The notes under the pieces: model-generated | Told to the model about the DNA's origin: nothing | Databases searched by the model: none | What the model saw: the letters and a program-made list of their open reading frames with translations, nothing else | Shown: positions 34,222-43,569 of the stretch, piece after piece | Position numbering within the stretch: the first letter of the stretch is position 1 | Layout of the letters: every line of letters starts with the position of its first letter | From: Paenibacillus ihumii | Lineage (GTDB): Bacteria; Bacillota; Bacilli; Paenibacillales; Paenibacillaceae | NCBI RefSeq assembly: GCF_001403875.1 | Contig: NZ_LN884299.1 | Coordinates: 3,038,117-3,102,116, forward strand | Length of the DNA stretch: 64,000 nt | Direction: 5' to 3' | Made by a program: the position numbers and the translations under genes

Positions 34222-34965
34222 CTACAGCTCATTCGAAACGGCAGAGGCTCTCTTCTTGTTTACGACAAGCTTATACCCGACGCCGCGAATGGAATCGATA
34301 TACACCGATCCTGGATCGAGCTCCAGCTTCTTCCTCAGCGAGCTGACATGAACGTCCACAGTTCGCTGCCCGCCGATATAGTCAAAGCCCCATACCGCAT
34401 TCATCAAATCATCCCGAGTCATGACTACTCCCGGCTTGCGGGCCAAGTATAGCAGAACCTCGAATTCCTTTGGACGAAGCGTTATCGGCTCGCTGCCCAA
34501 AGTCACTTCATATTTCTCCGGATAGATGACGAGATCGCCCAGCGTAATTTGCGAGCCAGTCTCCTGCAACAGCGGCTTCTTCTCCGGCTCCTCCAGTCCC
34601 GAGGACCTTCTAAGCACCGCAGCGACGCGAGCCAGAAGCTCAGCTACGCCAAATGGCTTGGTAATATAATCATCTGCTCCCGACTTCAGGCCCTGAACTA
34701 CTTCCTCTTCGGCATTCTTCGCAGTAAGCATGATAACGGGTGTCTTCACACCCTCACTGCGAAGCCTGGACATGATTTCAAACCCGTTCATACCCGGCAG
34801 CATTAAATCCAGCAGTATCAGATTAAAATCATTCTTCAATGCCGTTTCCAACCCAGACTGTCCATGCTCTTCAACGACGACTTCATAACCTTCACTCGAC
34901 AGATTATAAGACAGAAGCCGCGAGAGCGTGGGCTCATCCTCAATAACTAACAGCCGTTGCGTCAT
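34222..34965 (-). CDS. phoP: OmpR-family response regulator, PhoP
   Basis: DNA-binding regulator of the phosphate response. Receiver: acidic pocket EDE near residue 10, phosphoacceptor Asp in LILLDLMLPGMNG, T/K residues MLTAK and TKPF. Winged helix: RPKEFEVLLYLARKPG...RTVDVHVSSLRKKL and RGVGYKL. The ATG at 34965 follows GGGGGG. The PhoP assignment rests on neighbours (phoR, pst, phoU, Pho boxes) and synteny. It lies after phoR with a 168-bp gap holding a Pho box. Confidence 0.9.
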   Translation of the reverse strand: MTQRLLVIEDEPTLSRLLSYNLSSEGYEVVVEEHGQSGLETALKNDFNLILLDLMLPGMNGFEIMSRLRSEGVKTPVIMLTAKNAEEEVVQGLKSGADDYITKPFGVAELLARVAAVLRRSSGLEEPEKKPLLQETGSQITLGDLVIYPEKYEVTLGSEPITLRPKEFEVLLYLARKPGVVMTRDDLMNAVWGFDYIGGQRTVDVHVSSLRKKLELDPGSVYIDSIRGVGYKLVVNKKRASAVSNEL

Positions 34966-35036
34966 AGTACCCCCCATTTTCTAGTCCAGCATAATGGATG
35001 TCGACGAATCATGACAAGCCCAGCATATCATGGCAT

Positions 35037-35053
35037 TGTTAACGCGGTGTAAA
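35037..35053 (-). promoter_or_regulatory. PhoP box upstream of phoP
   Basis: On the minus strand TTTACA (35053-35048) and TTAACA (35042-35037) are 11 bp apart, 72 bp before the phoP start. It predicts PhoP autoregulation independent of the fumA-phoR transcript. Confidence 0.7.
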
Positions 35054-35133
35054 ATTTTCAGCAAATTTCACATTGTCCTAAATATTTAATCTTATATTTT
35101 CACTCAGAAGGCGTTTCTGATGCGGATTGTAAA

Positions 35134-36930
35134 TCAATCTACAGGATGCATGAGCGGAAGCTCCAGAATAAATGATGAGCCTTCGCCAACCCTGCTCTCT
35201 ACCCGAATCGTTCCCCGGTGCAGGTCCACCAGGTGCTTCACAATGGACAGCCCGAGCCCCGTACCGCCCGAGCCGCGGGAGCGCGCTTTATCCACCCTGT
35301 AGAACCGCTCGAAAATACGCGGCAAATCCTTCTTTGGAATGCCGATGCCCGTGTCGCTGACCGTGAACCGGACCATCTCATGCTCCCCGCCCTCGTTCAG
35401 AACCCCGGCGCTCACCTTCACTCTGCCGCCCTCTGGCGTATAACTGATCGCATTAGAAATGAGGTTGAGGAAAATCTGGCGCAGCCGATCCTCATCTCCC
35501 TCGATAAATAAATGCTCGGGAACTTCCTGCAGCAGGACGATCGATTTCTTCTTCGCTGCCGGAAGCAGCACCTCAACGACACTGTCGAGCAGCTCCTTCA
35601 AATGAATCGGTGAATATTCCAGAGGAACACGCTTGGACTCAATCTTGGATAATTCCAGGATATCCCCGATCAAGCGGTTTAACCGGTCTGCTTCATCATA
35701 TATGATTTGCAGGAATGATCGCATCGTCTCAGTGTCTTTAACCCCGCCGGCAAGCAGCGTCTCGGCGAATCCCTTGACAGCGGCGATCGGCGTCTTTAAC
35801 TCGTGGGATACATTGGCAACGAATTCGCTGCGCATGCGCTCCAGCCTGCGGATCTCGGTCACATCCTGAATCAGAAACAGCATTCCCCGGTAGCTCCCGT
35901 CATCCTCGCTCATGGGAACGCCGTCGAAATGAAGAGTTCGCTCCTCAGGGTCGTATACATTGCGTTCCTCCTGTAAGTACTCTTTATGCTGAATGCCTTC
36001 CTCTACGAATTTCATGAACTCGTAGTTCCGTTTCAGTACCGAGTAGGGCTTGCCCAAAAGCTGATCGCCTCTCATATGCAGAATCCGCTCCGCCTCCCGG
36101 TTCACCAGGGCGATCTGGCTATCGGCGTCCACCATCACGATTCCCCCGGTCATGTTCGCCAGCACGCTCTGCATCAGATCCTCGTTGTCCCTGATCCACT
36201 TCAGCTGCTGCTGCAGGCTGTCTGCCATTCCATTTATGGCACTCCCCAGCTGGCCAATTTCGTCCCTGCGCTCCAGCTTGACGCGCGCATCGTAGTCCAG
36301 GCCAGATATTCGGTTGGCAACCCTTGTAATATGCTCTAGCGGCTTCGTTAGCCCCCCGGCAATCCGATAGCTGAGCAGAGCCGCCGCCAGAAACAGAATG
36401 ACCAGGCCTCCGGCCATCCAGGCCCAGCCTCGGTTCATTCCTTCATCAATGGCATTCAGGCTTACCGACAAGCGGATATATCCCTCAAAGCCGTCCTCCG
36501 AATACACCCTGTGCGCCACGTACAGCATATCTTCATTCAGCGTCTCGCTGTGCCGGATTACGCTCCCGAATTCTCCTTGCGACGCGGACATAATCTCCTC
36601 GCGGTCCAAGTGATTGTCCATATCCGAGGCATTCTTCTCCGAATCGCCGACCACTTGCCCGTCCAGTGCGATGAAGGTGACCCGGGAATTGATGCGCTTC
36701 TCCAGTTCCTTCGCTTCCCGGGTATAATATTCCGCCGCCTGCGGATTGTTATCAAGAGGCTGAAACGGGAAGGTGTACTCCAGCAAGCTGATTTCCCGGA
36801 CCAAATTCTCTTCCAGGGCCCGGATATGGGAGTCCTTGAATACCCGTACCATGGACAGCCCGGCGGCAAGCATGGAAACCCCGATCAAGCTCATCAGAAT
36901 AAGCGTTAGCCGTGTCCGAAACGTCTTCAT
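35134..36930 (-). CDS. phoR: sensor histidine kinase PhoR
   Basis: Membrane kinase phosphorylating PhoP. Helix 1 (TLILMSLIGVSMLAAGLSMV), an extracytoplasmic sensor region, helix 2 near residue 175 (AGGLVILFLAAALLSY), HAMP, a PAS domain (about 255-350), HisKA with the phosphorylated His in VANVSHELKTPIAAV near 374, and HATPase_c with NAISYTPEGG, DTGIGIPKKDLPRIFERFYR and GTGLGLSIVKH. 598 aa matches PhoR. Starts three bases after the fumA stop, so it is probably co-transcribed with fumA. Confidence 0.92.
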   Translation of the reverse strand: MKTFRTRLTLILMSLIGVSMLAAGLSMVRVFKDSHIRALEENLVREISLLEYTFPFQPLDNNPQAAEYYTREAKELEKRINSRVTFIALDGQVVGDSEKNASDMDNHLDREEIMSASQGEFGSVIRHSETLNEDMLYVAHRVYSEDGFEGYIRLSVSLNAIDEGMNRGWAWMAGGLVILFLAAALLSYRIAGGLTKPLEHITRVANRISGLDYDARVKLERRDEIGQLGSAINGMADSLQQQLKWIRDNEDLMQSVLANMTGGIVMVDADSQIALVNREAERILHMRGDQLLGKPYSVLKRNYEFMKFVEEGIQHKEYLQEERNVYDPEERTLHFDGVPMSEDDGSYRGMLFLIQDVTEIRRLERMRSEFVANVSHELKTPIAAVKGFAETLLAGGVKDTETMRSFLQIIYDEADRLNRLIGDILELSKIESKRVPLEYSPIHLKELLDSVVEVLLPAAKKKSIVLLQEVPEHLFIEGDEDRLRQIFLNLISNAISYTPEGGRVKVSAGVLNEGGEHEMVRFTVSDTGIGIPKKDLPRIFERFYRVDKARSRGSGGTGLGLSIVKHLVDLHRGTIRVESRVGEGSSFILELPLMHPVD

Positions 36931-36933
36931 GGC

Positions 36934-38475
36934 TTATTTGAATACCGGGTCTTTGAACGCGGCCAGCTTCTCCAGCGAAGATTTCTCAACATCCGCATGC
37001 AGGCTCTCTCCATGTGAATCCATCGTCACGATGGCCGCAAAGCCATCCACTTCCAAATGCCACATCGCCTCAGGAATACCGAATTCCATGAAATCGACGC
37101 CGTTTACCTTCTTGATGCATTCGGCATAATATTGGGCTGCTCCGCCGATCGCGTTCAAATACACGGCGCCATGCTCCTTCAGCGCCTCCAGCGTCTTCTT
37201 GCCCATGCCGCCTTTGCCGATTACGGCGCGAATGCCGAATTTCTTGATGATATCGCCCTGATAAGGCTCCTCGCGAATGCTCGTAGTCGGTCCGGCTGCC
37301 TTGACATGCCAGCCTTCTTCGTCCTTCAGCATTACCGGTCCGCAGTGATAAATCACGGCGCCATTTAGGTCAATCGGAGCCTCATGATCCATCAGATATT
37401 TATGAAGAGCGTCGCGGCCTGTATGCATCTCGCCCTTGATAACGACGACGTCCCCCACCCGGAGACTGCGGATCTGTTCCTCCGTAATCGGGGTGTGCAG
37501 CACCACTTCCCGGTTAGCCTCCGGAGCATCAGCTTCCGCCGCAGCAGCCGACTCGCTCTCCTCCACCGAAACCTCGGAGCCCCGTTCGTACAGCCAATTC
37601 ATAATTTCGCCAGTAGCCGGATCAATCGCTGCGCCCTGGCGCCGGAAGGCCCAGCAGTTATAGGCCACCGATACGAAGAAGCTTGCCGGCAGGCGGTTTG
37701 CCGCCCCAATTTTGCAGCCAAGCAGCGTCACCTCTCCGCCAAAGCCCATCGTCCCGATGCCCAGCTTGTTGGCGTTATCCATAATATATTCTTCCAGCTG
37801 CCTTAGCTCAGGCACAGGATTCACATCGTCGGTAGTGCGGAACAACTGCTGCTTCGCGAGCTCGTACCCCGTCGTCCGGTCACCGCCTATGCCGACGCCG
37901 ATAAACCCGGCGCTGCAGCCTTGCCCCTGAGCCTGATACACCGCGTGCAGAATGCACTTGCGAATGCCGTCCAGGTCCCGCCCAGCGCGGCCCAGCCCTT
38001 CCAGCTCGGCCGGAAGGCTGTATTGAATATTTTTATTTTCACAGCCGCCGCCCTTGAGAATCAAGCGGATATCCACGAAATTCTCTTCCCATTGCTCAAA
38101 ATGGATGACTGGCGTGCCTGGCCCCAGATTATCGCCGCTATTCTCCCCGGTTAGCGAATCAACCGAGTTAGGGCGCAGCTTGCCCTCTTTGGTCGCGCGC
38201 TGGATCGCCGCGAGAATAGCCTTCTTCATTTCGATCTGGTTCGCACCGACGGGCGTATGAACCATAAAAGTAGGCATGCCCGTATCCTGGCAAATCGGCG
38301 AGATTTGCTCCTCCGCCATTTTAATATTGGTCGCAATCGTGGACAGAGCCAGTCCTGCTCGCGTAGCCCGATTCTCCGCCAGCGCTCCCCGCTTTACTGC
38401 CCGCCGCACGTCTCCGGGCAAATTCGTTGAAGTCTCCACGATGAGTTCATACACGCTTTGTTCAAACTGCCGCAT
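36934..38475 (-). CDS. fumA: class I fumarate hydratase
   Basis: Iron-sulfur fumarase converting fumarate to malate in the TCA cycle. The N-terminal alpha part carries cluster Cys in SPICQDTGMP, KGGGCENKN and GQGCSAGFIG. The C-terminal beta part starts near residue 330 (LHTPITEEQIRSLRVGDVVVIKGEMHTGRDALH) and includes HCGPVM and GKGGMGKKT. 513 aa as in fused class I enzymes. An Ala/Glu-rich linker (SEVSVEESESAAAAEADAPEA) joins the parts. Confidence 0.95.
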   Translation of the reverse strand: MRQFEQSVYELIVETSTNLPGDVRRAVKRGALAENRATRAGLALSTIATNIKMAEEQISPICQDTGMPTFMVHTPVGANQIEMKKAILAAIQRATKEGKLRPNSVDSLTGENSGDNLGPGTPVIHFEQWEENFVDIRLILKGGGCENKNIQYSLPAELEGLGRAGRDLDGIRKCILHAVYQAQGQGCSAGFIGVGIGGDRTTGYELAKQQLFRTTDDVNPVPELRQLEEYIMDNANKLGIGTMGFGGEVTLLGCKIGAANRLPASFFVSVAYNCWAFRRQGAAIDPATGEIMNWLYERGSEVSVEESESAAAAEADAPEANREVVLHTPITEEQIRSLRVGDVVVIKGEMHTGRDALHKYLMDHEAPIDLNGAVIYHCGPVMLKDEEGWHVKAAGPTTSIREEPYQGDIIKKFGIRAVIGKGGMGKKTLEALKEHGAVYLNAIGGAAQYYAECIKKVNGVDFMEFGIPEAMWHLEVDGFAAIVTMDSHGESLHADVEKSSLEKLAAFKDPVFK

Positions 38476-38650
38476 AATCCAAGATCCCCTCTCTTGTCTT
38501 CGAGTGACTAATTGACATCATAATGCCGCGAAAATGTCGCAAATCTAGCGTTGGATTAACTTGTTCATTAGTCTTATAATAACATAAACACCGTGGTACG
38601 TTGACATAATCTGTTCAAAATTGCTTGCGAAGAAGAGAGGTAGCTCACTG

Positions 38651-39274
38651 ATGAATTTTCATTTCTCTGCCTATATGTACCGCCTTCGTTCTATCCGCCG
38701 CTGGAGCCTGATGCGCAGCACGGCTGCCGAGAATGTAGCCGAGCATTCCTTTCACGTGGCCCTGCTGGCCCATCTGCTTTGTGAAATTGGCAACAGCCTG
38801 TATGGGCGCAGCCTGAATTCGGATCGGGCAGCAACGCTGGCCCTGTTCCATGATGCTACGGAGGTGTTCACCGGCGACATCCCGACTCCCGTGAAGCATC
38901 ACAATCCCCGCTTGCTCTCCAGCTTTCGCGAGATGGAGGAAATCGCCGCAGAACGCCTTCTTTCCATGGTTCCTCCAGAGCTGCAGCACACCTACGGGCC
39001 GCTATTGTCCCCAGGCCATCATGCCGACCGGAATACGGAGGACGCCGTACTGCTGAAATACGTCAAAGCGGCGGACAGTCTGGACGCATATCTTAAATGC
39101 GCTTGGGAGCTCACCTCGGGCAACCGTGAATTTGCCGTAGCCAAAGAACAATTGCTGGAGAAGCTTCATCGCCTGGCTCTGCCGGAGATCAGCTATTTTC
39201 TGGAACATTTGGCTCCCAGCTTCGATATGACGCTCGACGAGCTGTCCGAGCAGGAGCTTCCTTCCCAGAAATAA
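38651..39274 (+). CDS. yfbR: HD-domain 5'-deoxynucleotidase, YfbR-like
   Basis: Dephosphorylates deoxynucleoside monophosphates. HD motif residues: R-W and AEHSFHVALLAHLL, then LALFHDATEVFTGDIPTPVKH, and D in KAADSLDAYLKC. The ATG at 38651 follows GAGAGG with a somewhat long spacing. 207 aa. Divergent from fumA. Confidence 0.9.
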   Translation: MNFHFSAYMYRLRSIRRWSLMRSTAAENVAEHSFHVALLAHLLCEIGNSLYGRSLNSDRAATLALFHDATEVFTGDIPTPVKHHNPRLLSSFREMEEIAAERLLSMVPPELQHTYGPLLSPGHHADRNTEDAVLLKYVKAADSLDAYLKCAWELTSGNREFAVAKEQLLEKLHRLALPEISYFLEHLAPSFDMTLDELSEQELPSQK

Positions 39275-39339
39275 AAAAGAGCATGAATAGCATTGCTTGT
39301 TCTGCCTGCTGAAAACTTGATATTTTCATATTCTTATCA

Positions 39340-39396
39340 AAAATCGCTCCAAGAAGCAGGCTGCCGGTTCAACCCGCCTTTCTTGAGAGCGATTTT
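39340..39396. terminator. terminator after yfbR
   Basis: AAAATCGCTC pairs with GAGCGATTTT; inner CAAGAA/TTCTTG pairs extend the stem. Confidence 0.7.
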
Positions 39397-39471
39397 GACA
39401 TTTGCCAGGCTTAAATCGAAAGCCAAAGCGGCCTATCATCCAGCCCTTCCTATCCTTTCTGCTTCTATCTC

Positions 39472-40341
39472 CTAGCCATTTACGATCTCTCCGCCGTTAA
39501 TATGCAGCACCTGTCCGCTGATGTACGACGAGTCATCCGAGCCCAGGAACACATAGGCAGGCGCCAGTTCCTCCGGCTGGCCCGGGCGCTGCATCGGCGT
39601 ATCGCCCCCGAACTTCGCTACCTGCTCTTTATCGAAGGTGGAGGGGATAAGCGGGGTCCAGATCGGTCCAGGGGCCACGGCATTCACGCGAATGCCCTTC
39701 TTGCCGACGATGTTCATGGACAGCGCCCGCGTGAAGCTGACGATCGCCCCTTTCGTCGCTGAGTAATCGATCAGCTGCGGATTGCCCCGGTAAGCCGTTA
39801 CGGAGGCCGTATTAATGATCGCGCTGCCCTTCTTCAAATGAGGCATAGCCGCCTTCGTCACGAAGAACATCGCAAAGATATTCGTCCGGAACGTTCTCTC
39901 CAGCTGCTCGGCCGTAATATCCGTAATGTCCTTCTGCGGATGCTGCTCGGCGGCGTTATTGATCAGGATGTCGAGCCCGCCCAGCTCATCGACAGTCTGC
40001 TGCACGGCCTGCTGAGCGAACGCCTCATCACCCAAATTCCCGGATATCAGCACGCATTTCCGCCCTTCCTGCTCGACCTCCTGCTTCGTTTGCTTCGCGT
40101 CCTCATTCTCGTTCAGATATACGATAGCCACGTCAGCGCCCTCTTTGGCATAGGCTACCGCTACGGCGCGGCCGATTCCGCTGTCGCCGCCGGTAATCAG
40201 CGCAACCTTGCCTTTAAGCTTGCCCGCTGCTTTATAATTCCCTTCGTAATTCGGGCGCGGATTCATTTCCTCCTCGATTCCGGGCCGCTGGTTCTGATGC
40301 TGCGGAGGCATGGTTTGCTTAGTTTGTCCACTTCCTGACAT
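39472..40341 (-). CDS. SDR-family oxidoreductase, stress-protein type
   Basis: NAD(P)-dependent dehydrogenase of the classical SDR type with the long N-terminal extension of the B. subtilis general stress proteins YdaD/YhdF/YhxC (QNQRPGIEEEMNPRPNYEG). Cofactor site TGGDSGIGRAVA, NNAA motif, catalytic Ser in NTASVTAY, Tyr-x-x-x-Lys in YSATKGAIV. 289 aa. Substrate not known. Confidence 0.93.
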   Translation of the reverse strand: MSGSGQTKQTMPPQHQNQRPGIEEEMNPRPNYEGNYKAAGKLKGKVALITGGDSGIGRAVAVAYAKEGADVAIVYLNENEDAKQTKQEVEQEGRKCVLISGNLGDEAFAQQAVQQTVDELGGLDILINNAAEQHPQKDITDITAEQLERTFRTNIFAMFFVTKAAMPHLKKGSAIINTASVTAYRGNPQLIDYSATKGAIVSFTRALSMNIVGKKGIRVNAVAPGPIWTPLIPSTFDKEQVAKFGGDTPMQRPGQPEELAPAYVFLGSDDSSYISGQVLHINGGEIVNG

Positions 40342-40502
40342 GCTGCATTCTCCTTCCTCGCCTGTGGATTCATTTCCTTACCCTGTTAGAATAACCCTTG
40401 TGCCTGCGTGCTTATGCCGCATGAATGCAAAATCATGCTGACCAAGGGATGAGTCAATTGAAAATTACCACAACGAGCGAAGGCTTAAACAAGATAGACG
40501 GA

Positions 40503-41381
40503 TTACAGCAATATGCCAAAGCGGCGGGCAATCCATTCAGGTTCATATCGGTAATCCCCTAAGCGCTTCTCCCTGACTTCATGTGCGTCTTCAAGCTCGA
40601 GACCGGAGGGCGGCTCCCCGCCGCAGGCCAGCACCTGCTCCCGGGTCTTGTCCACGATCTCCCTCCCAAAGTGCAGCCGGGCCAAGGCAATCGCGTCGCT
40701 GCCCCAATAAGCGGCCCGCCCGTCGGGAGGGTAGTTATGCCTGAAGACCAGCGTTAGACATACGTCTGGAACGTAATAGCATACGCGCCCAAGCAGCCAG
40801 GTTCTTAATGAGAATTCAGCGGTCTCTATTTCTTTCGTATAAAAGCAGCCCTCAAGCCCTCCTATTTCCTGAAAGGTCTCGCGCAGCACGGCAAAGCAGT
40901 CCCAGGACAGCCAGGGAATATCGCCTTCCTCCGATACGGCGGGAAAATTATAAATGGACGCGAATAACCCCTGAGACGGAAGATCGTATCTTTGCACATT
41001 GCTTGGACGGCCTTGCGCCGTAAATGAGGGCGTTGTGCAGTCAGCTCTGCCTTGCCGGATCGGTTCCAGTAGAGCCTCCATCCAGCCGTCTTCGAAATAG
41101 AGCCTGGGGCTGCAGAAGATCAGGTATTCCCCCACGGCCTGGGAAGCCCCGAGCTGCCTGGAGGAGATCCCGCTCTGTGCCTTAAGCTTGCGGAGCGGCA
41201 TCTCGAATTTGTAGTTCATCAGGAAATCGCAACAGCCATCCACGGAACCCTCATCAACAATGATAACCTCGTAACGCGCAGCTACGCGGGATACCTTCAT
41301 GGATTCCAGGGTTGTCTGTAAATCAATTCCTTCGTTCTGCACCGAAATAATGACGGATACGAGAATAGGTTGAGCAGACAT
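40503..41381 (-). CDS. family 2 glycosyltransferase-like protein
   Basis: GT-A fold: VSVIISVQNEGIDLQTTLESM, then YEVIIVDEGSVDG, and a late segment LSWDCFAVLRETFQEIGGLEG for the acceptor side. In place of the usual metal-binding DxD after GEYLIFC the sequence reads SPRLYFEDGW, so metal-dependent catalysis is doubtful unless another acidic residue serves. 292 aa, no membrane helix. Substrate unknown. Confidence 0.8.
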   Translation of the reverse strand: MSAQPILVSVIISVQNEGIDLQTTLESMKVSRVAARYEVIIVDEGSVDGCCDFLMNYKFEMPLRKLKAQSGISSRQLGASQAVGEYLIFCSPRLYFEDGWMEALLEPIRQGRADCTTPSFTAQGRPSNVQRYDLPSQGLFASIYNFPAVSEEGDIPWLSWDCFAVLRETFQEIGGLEGCFYTKEIETAEFSLRTWLLGRVCYYVPDVCLTLVFRHNYPPDGRAAYWGSDAIALARLHFGREIVDKTREQVLACGGEPPSGLELEDAHEVREKRLGDYRYEPEWIARRFGILL

Positions 41382-41552
41382 GGTTTCTCTCCTTACTAAA
41401 TGGCAATAATAAAATATTGAATGGAAATTAAGAAAATATTAATCATTGATTACATATTAACCCATTTAACACTTGGAGTAAATACAAAGAAAACTAATAG
41501 TATATTATCTTTACCTCTCATACTCACTATGGTTAATTACAGGAGGGGTGTT

Positions 41553-41900
41553 ATGGATTACAGATCATTGGGCAAAAGGCTGCGCCAAGAACGTCATAAG
41601 ATGCATTTGACCCAGGAAAAGCTTGCTGAGAAGATCGAGGTTTCCGATGCGTACATAGGTCAAATCGAGCGGGGCGAAAGGAGCTTATCATTAGAAACTC
41701 TTGTTAAACTAGCTAATCAGTTAGGTGTAACCGTCGACTATCTGCTTCACGATTCCATTGAAATCAATGACGACCATTTCCTGAACCAAATTAACCAGAT
41801 CATGCTTCACCGGTCACCGAAAGAGAAGCAATTGGCATTAGACACCATCAAGATGATATTTACTCACTTGGACGATATGCAAAGCAACAGCAACTCCTGA
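41553..41900 (+). CDS. XRE-family helix-turn-helix regulator
   Basis: 115-aa repressor-like protein. HTH at about 7-60: LGKRLRQERHKMHLTQEKLAEKIEVSDAYIGQIERGERSLSLETLVKLANQLGV. The C-terminal part (NQINQIMLHRSPKEKQLALDTIKMIF) is probably a dimer helix. The ATG at 41553 follows AGGAGGGG. The target is unknown. Confidence 0.92.
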   Translation: MDYRSLGKRLRQERHKMHLTQEKLAEKIEVSDAYIGQIERGERSLSLETLVKLANQLGVTVDYLLHDSIEINDDHFLNQINQIMLHRSPKEKQLALDTIKMIFTHLDDMQSNSNS

Positions 41901-41938
41901 TGTTCCCCATACTTAACTATTTCGCCGCAATATGAAAA

Positions 41939-41979
41939 AAAACCTCTGCTTTTTCGAAAATTCGAAAAGCAGAGGTTTT
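41939..41979. terminator. bidirectional terminator
   Basis: AAAACCTCTGCTTTTTCGAA pairs with its near-perfect complement up to 41979, flanked by A and T runs. Confidence 0.85.
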
Positions 41980-42018
41980 CATTTTTTCAAGCAATTGTTC
42001 TCATGTTCCATTTCCGGA

Positions 42019-42444
42019 CTAAATAATCGTCGAGAATACCATCAAGAAGGAAATCAGGATCACGCTGATGGACAGCAGTACGCTTAGCGTACGGAGCTTG
42101 GCCGTCTCGGCTGCAATGCCTTTGTTCTCGCGGATGCTTGCGACCGCCAGCTTCAGGGGCTTCGCCATTACGCCGCCAAGCGCGCCAATGAGCAGGAAGA
42201 GGACAACTACCACGATCATCCAAGCTACGGAATAACTGCCCTTCCCGATCAAGTACCCCCCTGTCAACAGCTGAATTACTAGTCCGAACTGAGCGAAGCG
42301 ATTCAGGGATTTAACCGCTGAGAGAGTTCCTTCCTGGGCTGCCAGCGACAGCTTGCCGACGGCTCCGAATACAAAGGGCAGTACCAAGTAGAAACCGAGC
42401 GCAAGGGCCCCGATGATGTGAAGAAAAAGCATAACCTGAAACAT
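42019..42444 (-). CDS. four-helix membrane protein of unknown function
   Basis: 141 aa from the ATG at 42444, preceded by AAGGCGG. Four hydrophobic helices with an N-terminal His (MLFLHIIGALALGFYLVLP), a layout like small DUF2269-type integral membrane proteins, though I am not certain of the family. Stands between the XRE regulator and mdh, monocistronic. Confidence 0.75.
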   Translation of the reverse strand: MFQVMLFLHIIGALALGFYLVLPFVFGAVGKLSLAAQEGTLSAVKSLNRFAQFGLVIQLLTGGYLIGKGSYSVAWMIVVVVLFLLIGALGGVMAKPLKLAVASIRENKGIAAETAKLRTLSVLLSISVILISFLMVFSTII

Positions 42445-42554
42445 AAATATTAACCGCCTTCCATTTGTCAATTAGATTCATTACTATATAAAACCTATTA
42501 TAGCTGCCCGCTATTAGAAGAACAACGTCTATCGAATTTACGATCCTATAAAAA

Positions 42555-42584
42555 AGCAAACCTGCTCCTAAAGAGAGGTTTGCT
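42555..42584 (-). terminator. terminator of the citZ-icd-mdh operon
   Basis: AGCAAACCT pairs with AGGTTTGCT; the minus strand continues TTTTTTATAG. Confidence 0.85.
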
Positions 42585-42607
42585 CATCATGATCCGATAA
42601 ACGGAGG

Positions 42608-43558
42608 CTAGCCTTGAACGATCTTGATTACATTGCGCACCGAATCGGCGGATTTATCAAGATCAGCCTTCTCTTCGGGCGTCAGCTCCAGCTCGAAAAT
42701 TTTCTCGATGCCAGCGCCGCCCAGAATGACCGGAACCCCCATGAACAAATTATCGTAGCCATACTCGCCTTCAAGAAGAGCGATGACCGGAAGAACACGT
42801 TTCTTGTCCTTCAAGATCGCTTCCGCCATTTGGACAAGCGAGGCTGCCGGGGCATAGTATGCACTTCCGTTGCCGAGCAGGTTAACGATTTCCCCGCCGC
42901 CTACACGGGTCCGCTGGACGATCGCATCGATCCGCTCCTTGGAGATCAGCGTATCGATCGGAATGCCTCCGACGCTGGAATAGCGCACTAACGGCACCAT
43001 ATCGTCGCCATGCCCGCCAAGCACGAAACCGCGAACGTCTTCGACCGATACATTAAGCTCCTGCGCGATAAACGTGCAATATCGAGCTGTATCAAGAACA
43101 CCGGATTGGCCGATAACGCGGTTCTTGGGAAACCCAAGCGCCTGGTAGGCCGCATAGGTCATGGCGTCCACCGGGTTGCTCAAAATAATCACGATCGAGT
43201 CCGGGCAGTACTTCTTCACGTTTTCGCATACCGAACGGACAATGCCTGCATTCGTGCTTACGAGATCATCCCGGCTCATGCCCGGCTTGCGGGCAATGCC
43301 TGCCGTAATGATCACGATATTCGAATCCGCCGCATCCTCATAGGAGGAAGTACCTATAATGTTGCTGTCGAAGCCCTGTACGGGACTTGCTTCCAGCATG
43401 TCAAGCGCCTTGCCTTTGGTTGGATTCTCCAACTGGGGGATATCCAGAAGAACGACATCACCAAGTTCTTTTTGTGCCAGCATCAGTGCAGTCGTCGCGC
43501 CGGTGAATCCGGCACCGACGACTGTGATTTTGTTGCGATGTATGGCCACTATGGTCAA
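42608..43558 (-). CDS. mdh: malate dehydrogenase
   Basis: NAD-dependent malate oxidation in the TCA cycle. Rossmann motif ITVVGAGFTGATTA (G-x-G-x-x-G), Asp of VVLLDIP binding NAD, substrate Arg in ARKPGMSRDDLV, LSNPVD, catalytic region VLGGHGDDMVPLVRYSSVGG. 316 aa, LDH-like MDH type. Third gene of citZ-icd-mdh. Confidence 0.97.
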   Translation of the reverse strand: MTIVAIHRNKITVVGAGFTGATTALMLAQKELGDVVLLDIPQLENPTKGKALDMLEASPVQGFDSNIIGTSSYEDAADSNIVIITAGIARKPGMSRDDLVSTNAGIVRSVCENVKKYCPDSIVIILSNPVDAMTYAAYQALGFPKNRVIGQSGVLDTARYCTFIAQELNVSVEDVRGFVLGGHGDDMVPLVRYSSVGGIPIDTLISKERIDAIVQRTRVGGGEIVNLLGNGSAYYAPAASLVQMAEAILKDKKRVLPVIALLEGEYGYDNLFMGVPVILGGAGIEKIFELELTPEEKADLDKSADSVRNVIKIVQG

Positions 43559-43569
43559 GACCCCCTACA

